DNA of 64,000 bases from Dasypus novemcinctus (taxonomy: Eukaryota > Chordata > Mammalia > Cingulata > Dasypodidae): positions 118,765,992-118,829,991 of the forward strand of contig NC_080679.1 in the NCBI RefSeq assembly GCF_030445035.2, written 5' to 3'. This document shows, piece after piece, positions 50,808 to 62,129 of the stretch; the stretch's first letter is position 1, and each line of letters starts with the position of its first letter. The notes under the pieces were generated by a model. It searched no databases, was not told the DNA's origin, and saw only the letters and a program-made list of their open reading frames with translations. The position numbers and the translations under genes are program-made.

Positions 50808-51233
50808 TGATTTTTAGTTTCCTAGGCTGCTGAAAGCAGATGCCATGAAATGGGTTGCCTTAAAAACAGAATTTATTAGCTTACAACTTTGAGGCTGAGA
50901 AAAGTGTCCAAATCAAGGCATCATCAAGGCGATGATTTCTTCCTGAAGACATTGCTGCTGGAGATCCTAGACTCCTCTGTTACATGGAAAGGAACATGGT
51001 GGCATCTACTAGTTTCTCCCTCTCATATGGAGTTTGTTGCTTTCAGCTTCTTGCTTCTGTCTGTGTTTCCTTTCTTTCTCTCTCTTTATATGTCTTGTTT
51101 ATAAAAGACCCCAGTAAGAGGACTAAGACCCACCCTAGGCTATGCCTTAACTGAAGCAACCTCATCAAAATGTCCTACTTACAATATCTTTACACCCTCA
51201 GGAATGGATTAGCTTTAATAAATCCAACAAGAT
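50808..51233 (-). mobile_element. Solo LTR, MaLR-like family A, cut by the young L1
   Basis: The plus strand begins TGATTTTTAGTTTCCTAGG (the LTR end in reverse) and continues with GGCATCATCAAGGCGATG-like, GTTACATGGAAAGGAACATG and GACTAAGACCCACCCTAGGC stretches, matching 12665-13121 in the same orientation. The outermost part near 51233 is missing, at the junction with the plus-strand L1. A fossil without an internal region. Confidence 0.72.
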
Positions 51234-51289
51234 AAAATGATGACCAGATAGCAACAAAAACTACAGAACATACCAATAATCAGGAAAAC

Positions 51290-52149
51290 ATGGCCCAATC
51301 CAATGAACAAACTGAAAACCAGGAAGAGAAGTGGAACACCAAACAAATAATTAAAGCTCTCAAAACATGTATCATGGACCAATTGAATGAAGTGAAGAAG
51401 AGATTAAGCATATTAAGAAAATACTTGGAGAACATACAGAGAGACTGTAATCATGCACAAAAAGATAGCAGATATGATGGGAATAAACAGCACAATTTAG
51501 GAAATAAAAAATACACTCTCAGCAAATAACAGCAGATTTGAAGAGACAGAGGAAAGAATTAGCGAGGTGGAAGACAGTACATCTGAAACCAAACAAATAG
51601 TAGAATTGACTGATGAAAAGGTAGAAAAATGCAGCAGGGACTTAGGGACCTGAATGACAATGCAAAGCACACAAACATATGCATCATAGGTATACCAGAA
51701 GGAGAAGAGAAGGGAAAGGGGACAAAAAGGGTGCTGGAGGAAATAATGGCTGAAAACTTCCAAAACCTATTGAAGGAGATGCATGTACATGTCCAGGAAG
51801 CACAATGCACCAAAACAGCATAAATCCCAATAGGTCTTCCACAAGACATATACTTGTCAAATTATCCAATGTTCAAGACAAAGAGAAAATACTAAAAGCA
51901 GCAAGAGAAAAGAGAACCATCACATACAAGGGAGGCTTCATAAGATTAATTGCTGATTTCTCATCTGAAACCATGGAGGCAAGAAGGCAGTGGTATGACA
52001 TAATCAAGGTACTAAAAGAAAAGAATTTCCAACCAAGAATACTCTATCCAGCAAAGCTAGCATTCAAAACTGTTGGAGAGTTCAACATATTCCCAGATAA
52101 AAAGAAACAGAGTATGCCAACAAGAAACCTGCTCCTCAGGAAATATTAA
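51290..52149 (+). pseudogene. L1 ORF1 (RNA-binding protein), broken
   Basis: ORF1p is the trimeric RNA-binding chaperone of the L1 particle. The N-terminal part (51290-51529) reads KWNTKQIIKALKTCIMDQLN and gives a coiled-coil-like, charged segment. NICIIGIPEGEEKGKG at about 51690 is the RRM start, then EEIMAENFQNLLKEM. The C-terminal domain (51805-52149) keeps RHILVKLSNVQDKEKILKAA, REKRTITYKG and FQPRILYPAKLAFK. The three pieces lie in different frames, so at least two frame changes separate them. Order and length match L1 ORF1. Confidence 0.85.
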
Positions 52150-52249
52150 AGTGAGTTCTGCAGGGGGAAAAAAAAGTCAGGAGAGACAGAGCTGGAGGAG
52201 AGTGTAAGATCAACCAAAACAACAAAAGAGAAAAAAAATCAAATGAAAT

Positions 52250-55200
52250 ATGACAAACACAAATCCAAAGAAAATATGGCTAAATAAGTAATTCCTTGAA
52301 AGTAATAACACTGAATGTCAATGGATTAAACTACCTGTTAAGAGACACAGATTGGAAGATTGGATGAGGAAATATGACCCATCTATATGCTGTCTACAAG
52401 AAACACATCTTTGACCCAGGGATTCAAGGAGATTGAAAGTGAATGGCTGGAAAACAATCTTACAGGAAAACAATAACCAAAATAGTGCAGGGGTAGCTAT
52501 ATTAATATCAGACAAAATAGACTTTAAATGCAAAATTATTGTGAGAGGTAAAGATGGACACTACATATTTGTGAAAGGGATAATCTTTCAAGAAGAAAGA
52601 ACAATCATAAACATTTATGCACCTAACAAGGGCACCTCCAAATATATGAGGCAAACACTGGAGAAACTAAGTGAAGGAATAGATGCCTCTACCATTATAG
52701 TGGGGTAATTTAACACACACTGTCACCAGTGGACAGAACATCTCAAGAGAGAATCATTAAAGAAACAAAGACTTTGAACAATGTATTAGAAGATCTGGAC
52801 CTAATAGACATATACAGAACATTACACCCAATACAGCAGGATATACATTCTTCTCAAGTGCACATGGATCATTCTCCAAGATAGACCACATGCTAGGCCA
52901 CAAGGGAAGTCTCAGTGAATTCTGAAAGACTGAAATCATACAAAATAATTTCTCTGACCACAGAGGAATGAAACTGGAAATCTGCAAGGGCCAGAGACCC
53001 AGATTTGGCACCAAGATATGGAAACTAAACCACATACTCTTAGAAAAATAGTAGGTCACAGAGGAAATCTCGACAGAAATCAATAACTACCTTGAAACTA
53101 ATGAAAATGATAACACAACATAGCAAAATTTATGGAATGTAGCAAAAGCTGTATTGGGAGGGAAATGCATAGCCATAAATTCATGCACCAAAAAGGATGA
53201 AAGAACTAAAATTGAAGACCTAACTGCACAATTGGAGGAATTAGTAAAAAAAAAAAAGACTAACCCCAAGGAAAAAAAAAAGAAAGAAATATCAAAGATC
53301 ACAGCATAACTAAATGAAATAGAAAATAAGAAAGCATTCAAAAAAATAACCAAAACAAAGAGCTGATTCTCTGAGAAGAACAATCAAATTGGCAAACCCT
53401 TAGCTAGACTAACAAAGAAAAAAAGAGAGAAGATGCAAATACACAAAGTAAGAAATGAGAAAGGGGATATCACCACTGACCCCACTGAAATAAACACTAT
53501 CATAAGAGGATACTTTGAAAAACTGTATTCCAACAAGACAGACAATTTAGAGGAAAAGGAGAAATTCCTAGAATCATATAAGCAGCCTACATTGATGAAA
53601 GATGAAATTGATGACCTGAACAAAACAATCACAAGTAAAGAGATAGACTCAGTCATTAAAAACCTCCCAACTAAGAAGAGCCCTGGGCCAGATGGCTTCA
53701 CAGGTGAATTCTATGAAACATTCCGGTAGAACTAACACCAATCTTGCTCAAACTCTTCCAAAAAATCAAAATAGAAGGAACATTTCCTAACTCATTTTAT
53801 GATGCCAACATTACCCTAATACCAAAGCCAAACAAAGACACAACAAGAAAGGAAAATTACAGACTAATCTCTCTAATGAATCTAGATGCAAAAATCCTCA
53901 ATAAAATATTTTCTAATCATATTCAACAGCACATTAAATGAATTATACACCACGACCATGTGGGTTTCATTCCTGGTGTGCAAGGATGGTTCAACTTAAG
54001 AAAATCAATTAATGTAATATACCACATAAACAGATGGAAAGAGAAAAATCACATGATCATATCTATAGATGCATAAAAAGCATTTGACAAAATATAGCAC
54101 ACTTTCTTGATAAAAACACTGAAAAGATCAGAATAGAAGGAAACATCCTGAACATGATAAAGGATATATATGAAAAACCCATAGCTGACCTCATTTACAA
54201 TGGTAAAATCCTAAAATCTTTCCCTCTGAGATCAGAAACAAGAAAAGGATGCCCACTATCACCCATTTTATTTAACATTGTGTCAGAATTATTTACTTGA
54301 GCACTGAGGCAAGACCCAGATATAAAAGGGATCCAAAGAGGAAAGGAAGAAGACAAAATTTCACTATTTGCAGATGGCATGATCCTACACATAGAAAGCC
54401 CTGAAGAGTCTACAACAAAGCTTCTAGAACTTATAACTGAGTTCAGGAAAGTCACAGCTATAAGATCAAGGCACAGAAATCAGTAGCATTCCTGTCCACT
54501 GATTATGAGCAATCTGAGGAGGAAATCAAGAAACAAATACTATTTACAATAGTAAATAGAAAAATCAAATAGCTTGGAATAAATTTAACTAAAGATATAA
54601 AAGACTTATACACAGAAAACCACACAACACTGCTCAGGGAAATCAACGAAGACCTAAATAAATGGAAGAATATTCCCTGTTCATGAATAGGAAAACTAAA
54701 TATTATTAAGAGGTCTATCCTACCCAAACTGATCTACAGATTCAATGCAATCCCAATAAAAATCAACACAGCATTTTTTAATAAATTAGAAAATCTAACT
54801 GTGAAATTTACTTGGAAATGAAAGAGACCCCAAATAGTCAAAGACATATTGAAAAAGAAAAATGAAACTGGAGGAATCACACTACCGGACTTCAAAACAT
54901 ACTACAAAGCTACAGTAGCAAAAACAGCATGGTACTGGCACAAGGATAGACAAACTGACCAATGGGACCAAATTGAGAGTTCTGATATAGATACTTATAT
55001 ATACAGTCATCTGATATTTGACAAGGCCAACAAGCCCACTCACCTGGGAGAGAATATATAAAGAACTCCTATATCTCAAAAATAAAAAGAAAACCCTCTT
55101 AAAAAATGGGCAAATGATTGAAACAGATGCTTCTCCAAAGAAGAAATACAAATAGCTGAAAAGCATATGAAAAATGCTCAAAATCACTAGCTATTAGGGA

Positions 55201-55711
55201 AATGCAAATCAAAACTACAATGTGATACCATCTTACTCCCAAGAGACTGGCAGCTATCAAAAAAACAGAAGACTACAAATGCTGGAGAGGGTGTGGAGGA
55301 ATGGGAACCCTCATCCACTGTTGGTGGGGATGCAGAAGGATCCAGCCATTCTGGAGGACAGTTTGGTGGTTTCTCAAAAAGTTCACTATAGATTTGCCAT
55401 ATGATCCAGCAATTCCACTGCTGGGTATATATCCAGAAGAACTAAAGATAAGGACACAAACCGACATATGCACACCCATGTTCATAGCAGCATTTTTCGC
55501 AATTGCCAAAAGTTGGAATCAACCCAAATGCCCATCAACAGAAGAATGGATAAATAAAATGTGGAATATCCATATAATGGAATACTACTTAGCTATAAGA
55601 AGGAATACAGTACAAGTACATGGGATAAAATGGATGAGTATTGAGGACCTTATTTTGAGTGAAGCAAGCCAGACATTGGAGGACAAATACTACATGATCT
55701 CTCTGGTATGA
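52250..55711 (+). pseudogene. L1 ORF2 (endonuclease/reverse transcriptase), broken
   Basis: ORF2p nicks target DNA and reverse-transcribes L1 RNA. Endonuclease motifs begin at about 52370 (DPSICCLQETH). Reverse-transcriptase motifs follow: [17 protein letters not shown] (about 53670-53720), [13 protein letters not shown] and [18 protein letters not shown] (53800-53920). Near 54370 the active-site FADD appears as FADG. The C-terminal part (55301-55711) reads PAIPLLGIYPEEL, ICTPMFIAAFFAIAKSWNQP and NIHIMEYYLAI, ending at a stop at 55711. Several stops and frame changes and about 0.3 kb missing near 55060 make it inactive. Length is shorter than the usual ~3.8 kb. Confidence 0.88.
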
Positions 55712-58700
55712 AACAACAAACCAAGGTGTCTCAGAGAGCTAGAGACTGGAAGATCAGCTTAAAGGAATTTGGGGGGGAGGGGAAGGTTGTGAGCTGACAC
55801 CTACATGGGTGAAGTCTATAAGTTGGAGGTAAGTATTTGTATAGGGAAAGGATAAGATGGGGGCATAGGGACACATTTGGGTGGAGCTTTGTGGGCTTGA
55901 GGGGGGCTAGGGTTGGTAGGATGGGTCAGATGGCCCAAGGAATTGGGGGGATGGCTGGGGTGAACAGTTGAATATGGGACAATGTCAAGTATATGTCTGA
56001 AGATATAATGTTGAGAAAACTCTTTAGAAAATATAATAAAGAAGGATTACATGTTTAAGGTGCTTAAGGGGGGAGGCCTCTGGTACAGGGGAAAGCTTCT
56101 AGGGAGTGTGAGAATGCTCATTTTGTCATAGTGTGTTATATCATTGGGTGGAGACCCATACAGTGAGTGTGAAGGTGTAACCACATCCTGGGAAACCTGA
56201 AGTTCCTAAATAGAGGGAATTGTGTCTATCGAGGGGATTGGTGGCTCCCAGTTAGTGAGGGCAGTCTAGTATATTAAGCCCTCAGCATCATTACAGTATC
56301 TGTAAATCTGGTTCCTCAAGTAGTGAAGATTGATTGTCACTGTGGACCCTGAAGGGAGTGGGAGAGAGGTATATATGGAAGCAGGGCAACTGGGGAGCAG
56401 TGGAAGTGTTCCACTAGCTCATGCAATGGTGCATATAGGACATGTTAACTTACACCAAAAGTATATAAAAGTCTATAAGCTAAAATGTAAAGCATAATGT
56501 AAAACATAAGGAAGCTAAAAATTTAGAAATTTGTACAGTCTAAAATATAAACCATAATGTAAACCAAAATGGAACCACGTTTGGTAGCTATGTTTCAAAA
56601 TCTGTAATCAGCTGTAGCAAATATAACATAAACATGTAAAAACATGATTGCTGGGGAAGGGGAAAGGGTTTGATGTTGGATATATGGGAGTCCTGTATAT
56701 TGTGTATGTGAATTACTGTGATCTAAACTTTTTTGAAGACAAAATTTAAAAATTAGAGAAAGAAATAAAACAATGTAGACTCTGAGGAAGAAATTGCCAC
56801 TGTACATACAGGGCAACACCTATTACAGGAATGAAAGGCAATATGTTTGAAACAAAGCTTTATAGTATTTTTCATTTTATTAATACACCAATTTATTTTT
56901 ACTTTTTTTAGTATTTTTAAATTATTATGTATTCTATTTCTAAACTTTAAACCCATCACTATATTTCAATTTCCTATTCATTGAATTTGACAACATATTA
57001 GGCTTCATTGTTGAAGAAGTTTTGGACCACAGAGAGGTACAACTAAGGCAGGGGAGGAACACTGGTGTGGAATGTTATTGATGGGGGGCACAAGAATGGG
57101 GGAGGGAGTTCTCAGGGCATGTACATATGGGACATAAAAATGTTCTGATATATGTTGGGTATTTTCATAGTAGTTACAGTTACAAGCCTCAACTGAGGGA
57201 GTGCTGAGTTCCTACCCAGTGAAGCTCTGTCACATTCTGCAATGGAATAACAAAAATCACCCAAGTGCAATGGCAAAGACTAAGAAAGAAGGATGGCCCT
57301 TGATGCTGATGACTATGCTTATGAACCTGTGTGCCTGAAATATAAACTAGGCTTAGAGTTGCAGGGTGCCTAAGAGTTACCTCCTGAGAGCCTCCATGTT
57401 GCTCACATGTGGCCACTCTTGAAGTCAAACTCAGCATGTAAATGCATTGCCTTTCCCCCAGCATGGGACATGACTCCTGGGAATGAGCTCCCTGGTGCTG
57501 AGGGTTTACTACCAATCACTAACTGGTGATGCAACTAGAAAGAGACCTTGAATAAAAGGGTCAAGTCAGACCAGCAGAATATCTCAGGCCACATGATGGA
57601 TCAAATGTTAAAAACTGCTTTTTGACCTTGAATAAAAGGATGAAATGGCAAAGACAAATAAGATTATATGGCTAAGAGGCTTCAAAAATGAGTCAGAAGT
57701 TCATCAGAGGGGTCACACTTTCGCACACCTCATCAGGACCCCAGAGAAAGACAAAGTAGATACAACCCTAGGTGCTAGTTCTCCTGAAGGCTATGGAGAC
57801 CCACAGGGTATATGGTCATGGCAGATGGATTTGGAGTTCTGTGCCATGTCAGAGGGCCCTACTTTGGAATTTGTGCTCCTGACTGTGATGGAACTGAACT
57901 CAGATGTGACTTTTCTACACATGCCTCTTCTGTCAGTTTTCCTGACCCTTTGGTTGGTGATAGGGATGGTGCATACTCAGGGGACTTGAATCGCTGGATT
58001 GCCCATGTGCCAGCTGATCCCTGAGCCTCAGCAGGGTTGTGACTCCTACTCTCTGGTTCATTGGACTTACCCAGGTCAGCTAACAGGGAGATGAAGATAG
58101 TCAACCACCACACCAGGGAATCAAGAGTGCCAACAACTGCAAGCAGGGAAATTGCATCCACCATCCATGTCGAATCTAAGCCCCCTCTTGATCCAGAAGT
58201 AGAGTGGACATTACCATCCCAGGGTCCACAGAATGGAGGAATAAAATATGGGTTAGAGTAGACTTACTGATATTCTACTATAAAACTATTGTGACTAATA
58301 AGAGAAAATATTGTATCATTGAGGGGAAGAAAATGGCCACAATAGTTGCTAAGTGCAGGGACAGATGCTGGACTTTATATATCTTGCCATAACCCGTTGA
58401 ATGTACTGGGGGAGAGTGTGAACTACAGGGTAAACTATTATCTATGTGGTACAGCAGTGCTCCACAATGTGTTCACTGAGTGCGATGAGTGTGACACAAT
58501 GATTGGGGAGGTTGATGTGGGAAGAGTGGGGTGGGCAGTGGGGGGTATATGGGAACCTCTTATATTTTTTAATGTAACATTTTTTTGTGGTGTCTATATC
58601 ATCCAAAAAAATACAATTTACAAAATTGATGGGGTGGGGATAGGGAATGGGGTATATGGGAAACTCTGCTGTTTTTTTTATGTTTTTTAATGTAACTTTC

Positions 58701-58735
58701 TTTGTGATCTATTAACTATAATAATTAAAAAAGAG
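55712..58735 (+). other. Extended L1 3' UTR (~3 kb)
   Basis: Usual mammalian L1 3' UTRs are some hundred bases to about 1 kb; this one is about 3 kb. 55712-56755 has the ordinary G-rich tract and an ending that resembles older L1 3' ends. 56760-58735 is a further 2-kb segment shared with four other insertions in this window. It contains direct repeats of ACCTTGAATAAAAGG at 57546 and 57625 and the open frames 57645-57989 and 58061-58261. The last part repeats a near-duplicate motif, GGTATATGGGAAnCTCT with TTTTTAATGTAAC, at about 58545-58580 and 58650-58700. Confidence 0.75.
57645..57989 (+). CDS. Open frame in the L1 3' UTR extension, 114 aa
   Basis: I do not recognise this protein. It starts MAKTNKIIWLRGFKNES, has a polar middle with SSPEGYGDPQ, then GPTLEFVLLTVMELNSDVTF and a hydrophobic C-terminal stretch (PLLSVFLTLWLVIGM) that could span a membrane. 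A homologous frame of 113 codons with the same start and stop positions lies at 62816-63157 on the minus strand. The two differ by one whole codon in length and at about 20% of bases by eye. The same region is broken in the copies at 2.4-3.4 kb and 46-47.5 kb, so coding use is uncertain. No ribosome-loading signal is expected this far downstream of ORF2. Confidence 0.3.
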   Translation: MAKTNKIIWLRGFKNESEVHQRGHTFAHLIRTPEKDKVDTTLGASSPEGYGDPQGIWSWQMDLEFCAMSEGPTLEFVLLTVMELNSDVTFLHMPLLSVFLTLWLVIGMVHTQGT

Positions 58736-58764
58736 ACTCTGGGAAAACCCACTGAATTAATTGT

Positions 58765-60525
58765 AAGCATAGAATTGCCAATCAATTGGCCTTCGATGTA
58801 TGTATTTATTTCTGGATCCTAAACTCTTTTCAATTGGCCTATTTACCTATCTTTATACCAGTACCAAACTCTTTTACTGTGGTTTTGTAGCACAATTTGA
58901 AATTGGAAAGTGTGTGTCCCCCAATGTTGTTCTTCTTTTGCAAAATTTTTTGGCTGTTCAGGGTCCCTTGTAGTTTCATATGAATTTGAGGATAAGGTTT
59001 TCCATTTCTGTAAAAAGGCTTCTGGAATTTTGATAGGGGTTACATTGATTCCTTAAATTGCTTTGGGTATTATTGGCATCTTCATAATTTTAACTCTTCC
59101 AACCCATAACATATGAAGTCTCACTATTTATTTAGGTCTTCTTTAAATTCTTTCAGCAGTATTTTATAGTTTTCAGTGTATAAGTCTTTGATATCCTTGG
59201 TTAAATTAATTCCTAGATATTTTATTTTTATATATTATTATAAATGGTATTGTTTACTTAATTTCCTCATCACATTGTTCATTGCTAGGTCATAGGAACA
59301 CAATTTTTGTGTTGATCTTGTTCCCTGACATTTTGCTGAAAACCATTATCTATGTTAGCTGTAATAGTTTTCTTGTGGATTCCTTTGAATATTCTACATA
59401 AAGATCAGGTTATCTGGAAATAGAGGTGGTTGTTTCCACCTTTACAATATGGATGCCTTTTATTACTTTTTCTTTCCTAATTGCTCTGGATAGAATTTCT
59501 ATTACAATATTGAATAGCAGTAGTGCAAGTGGCATCCTTGCCTTCTTCCTGATCTTAAGGGGCGAGCTTTTAGTCTTTTATCTTGAGTATTAATGTTAGC
59601 TGTGGGTTTTTCATAAATGTCCTTTATCATGTTGAGAAAGTTCCCTTCTAATGCTAGTTTTCTGGGTGTTTTTATCAAAAAGAGGTGATGGATTTTGTCA
59701 AATGTCTTTTCTGTGTCTGTGCAGATAACCATGTGGCTTTTATCCCTTGTTCTACTTATGTGGAATATTCATTGATTGACTTTCATATGTTAAGTCACTT
59801 TACATTCCTGGGATAAATCCCACTTGGTCCATGGTGTATAATTTTTTAAAATATGCTATTGGATTTGGTTTACTAGTATCTTGTTAAGGGTTTTTGCATC
59901 TATATTAATAGTGTCTTTAGCAGGCTTTGGTATCAGGGTAATGCTGACTTCATGAATTAGGAAGTATTTCTTCCTCTTCAATCCTTTGGAAGGATTGGTA
60001 TTAATACTTCTTTAAATGTTTGGTAAAATTCCCATGTGAAGCCATCTTGTCCTTGACTTTTATTTGGTGGAAGGTTTTTGATTATTGTTTCAATCTCTGT
60101 ACTTGCTATGGGTTTGAAGTTTTCTAATATTTCTTGAGTCGATTTAGGTAATTTGTGTATTTCTAGAAAGTTTTTCATTAGATTCTCTAATTTGTTGGCA
60201 TACAATAGTTTATGGTATTCTCTTAGAATCATTTTTATTTCTAGGTCAGTAGTGATATCAACATTTTTATATTTGATTTTTGTTATTTCATATTTTCTCT
60301 TTATTTCTTTGTCAGTCCAGCTAAAGGTTTGTCAGTTTTATTGACTTTTTTCAGAGAACCAATTTTTAAAAAATTTTCTCAAATGTTTTTATAGTCTTTA
60401 TTTCATATCTTTGTACTCTAATATTATTTCCTTCATTCTAATAACTTTTGGTTTACTTTGCTCTTCATTTTCTAGTTCCTCAAGGTGTTATTGATGTGAG
60501 ATTTTTAAATTCTCTTTAAATAGCT
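58765..60525 (-). mobile_element. Old minus-strand L1, ORF2 part
   Basis: Antisense ORF2. Frames on the minus strand keep reverse-transcriptase motifs: KNLPPNKSQGQDGFTWEFYQ (59978-60232), then DTEKTFDKIHHLFLIKT and GNFLNMIKDIYEKPTANI (59502-59732). It is probably the upstream continuation of 50395-50807, separated by the LTR and the young L1. It ends within ORF2 near 60525. Multiple stops. Confidence 0.8.
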
Positions 60526-62129
60526 GGTTCTCAGGGTCCCCTAGACTGCCATGTACCCTCAACCCTAACTTGGAGGACAGGTTTGCCTCTGCTCCACTCT
60601 GGTCCCAGCCGGTCTTCACAGAATTTGGGCCTTGTTTTCACATCTGCTCTGGGGCTGAGCTATGGGAGCTAGTCACTGGTTCAGGATTTCAGCCACAAAA
60701 GGTGAACTTTCACTTCTTTTGGACTTCCTGTAGTTTTTCTAAGTGTCCAGTCTCCTCCCAGATTTTATACCTAGTTAATTCCAAACTCTTTTTCCAGCTC
60801 AGTCATTTTTCTAGTGGAGGGAACAATTTGTAAAACTTTCTATTCTTTTGCTTGAATGCTCCCACAGATTTTAAAAAATGGTTTATTTATTTTCCTCCCT
60901 CCCCGTCCCCCCACCTTGCTGTTTTTGCAATTGGTATCCATTCGCTGTGTGATCTTTTGTGTCTATTTCTCTTTTGGTTTTCTCTTCCATAGATTTTAAA
61001 GCAGTTTTTATTGTTATTGTTTCTTAATAAGGCCAGACTACAAAATACCAACATGGTTTTTGAACAAATACATAAAGTTCTACTTCAAAAACTAGTTTGG
61101 TTAGGTTTATAATTTTATCCCAAATCAGTCTCATTTCTCAGAAGAGTCCCCTTCCCCCAAAGATCTTTTCCATTTTTTTCCATAAGTCCTCAGAGGGGTT
61201 TCTGGTAGTTGCCTAGTGATTTTCTGCTTTGGCCCCATGGATGCAGTACCATGTACCTCCAGCTGAATTCCTCTGTGAAATTGCCAAAGCCTGTGTCAAC
61301 TTTGCCATGCTCAGTGCCCCACAGCCTGTCCTGATGGCTCTGGAGCCCCACAGGGAATAGGTACAAATTTGCCCTGACTTTAACTTTTTGGTCCCAAGCC
61401 TGGCTTCTCTCGTGAGTTTTCCAAAGTTCTTTGTGAAAATAGACCTCTCAGTTTCAGAAGCCACATCTCTTTCACTGAAGCTCTCCACAAACTCTTCTCT
61501 TTCAGCTCTACTCTGGCTCCTACAACAAAATCCCTGATGGGCGTATGCTGTTCTCAAGTAGATCCTGGAGAGCTAACCAGTTCTTCAGTTTCTAAAAAGG
61601 GCTTACTTTTTAGGTTTGGGTGAGACATTCTGCTAGAGTTAATTTTCCTTCTCTTGCTATTATCAAAAGAGGGAAAAACCTATGAGGATTAAGTGAGTTA
61701 ATTTTTTGACATTTGGTTTTCTATAGCAACTCAATCTCATTAAGGATAGTACCTCAACCAAGCATTTGCATCTTAAGGCTCATCATGAATTGAAATGAAG
61801 GACCATTCCTTAGTCTTATATTTTTGAGTGACCCATGTGTATATCTGCCTGCCAAAAAACCCTGGAAAAGGTTCATTCCCCATCGATATAGGTTTGACTT
61901 CAGTTTATTCCTGGAATATGAGAAATTTGGAAGAACTCACAGATGGGTAAGGTAAAAGGATAGATGATAAAATTTGGGGTGGTATTTACTATAGATAGGA
62001 AAATGGCAGCCTATATTTTATAATGGTACAAGAGTTCAAGTGCTAGGCACTGTGCTAATCTCTTTACATTCAATTTCTCCTTCCTTGTCTTATTTTTACC
62101 CATTCAACTTATCACTTTTCATCTTTATT
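60526..62129. other. No gene recognised; includes a short DAS-like fragment
   Basis: Not assigned. A minus-strand frame at 61213-61557 (114 codons) and a plus-strand frame at 60570-60833 match nothing I know. The region around 60540-60760 and 61200-61560 is less AT-rich than its surroundings. Confidence 0.4.
60876..60985 (-). mobile_element. DAS SINE tail fragment
   Basis: TTTATTTATTTTCCTCCCTC, CCGTCCCCCCACC and CCATTCGCTGTGTGATCTTT resemble the tail half of a DAS SINE in reverse. Flanks CCCACAGATTTTAAA (60861-60875) and TCCATAGATTTTAAA (60986-61000) look like a 15-bp target duplication with two differences. Confidence 0.6.

Larger units (their letters stand above)
51234..58735 (+). mobile_element. 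Near full-length L1 with ~3-kb 3' UTR
   Basis: A 7.5-kb sense L1, truncated about 56 bp upstream of ORF1. Order: ORF1 (51290-52149), ORF2 (52250-55711), 3' UTR (55712-58735) and a short A-rich end (AATAATTAAAAAAG). The proximal 1 kb of 3' UTR looks like an ordinary L1 3' end (G-rich tract at 55768-55780, TGATCTAAACTTTTTTGAAG near 56720). The distal 2 kb (about 56760-58735) is extra and is what the copies at 2.4, 28, 46 and 62 kb share. It inserted in or beside an LTR and an older L1 in the opposite orientation. Both ORFs are broken, so it is not autonomous. Confidence 0.88.

Noticed and set aside
61213-61557. 114-codon minus-strand frame as a possible gene
   Set aside because: No known motif. 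A protein search against mammalian proteins would decide; without it I do not call a gene.
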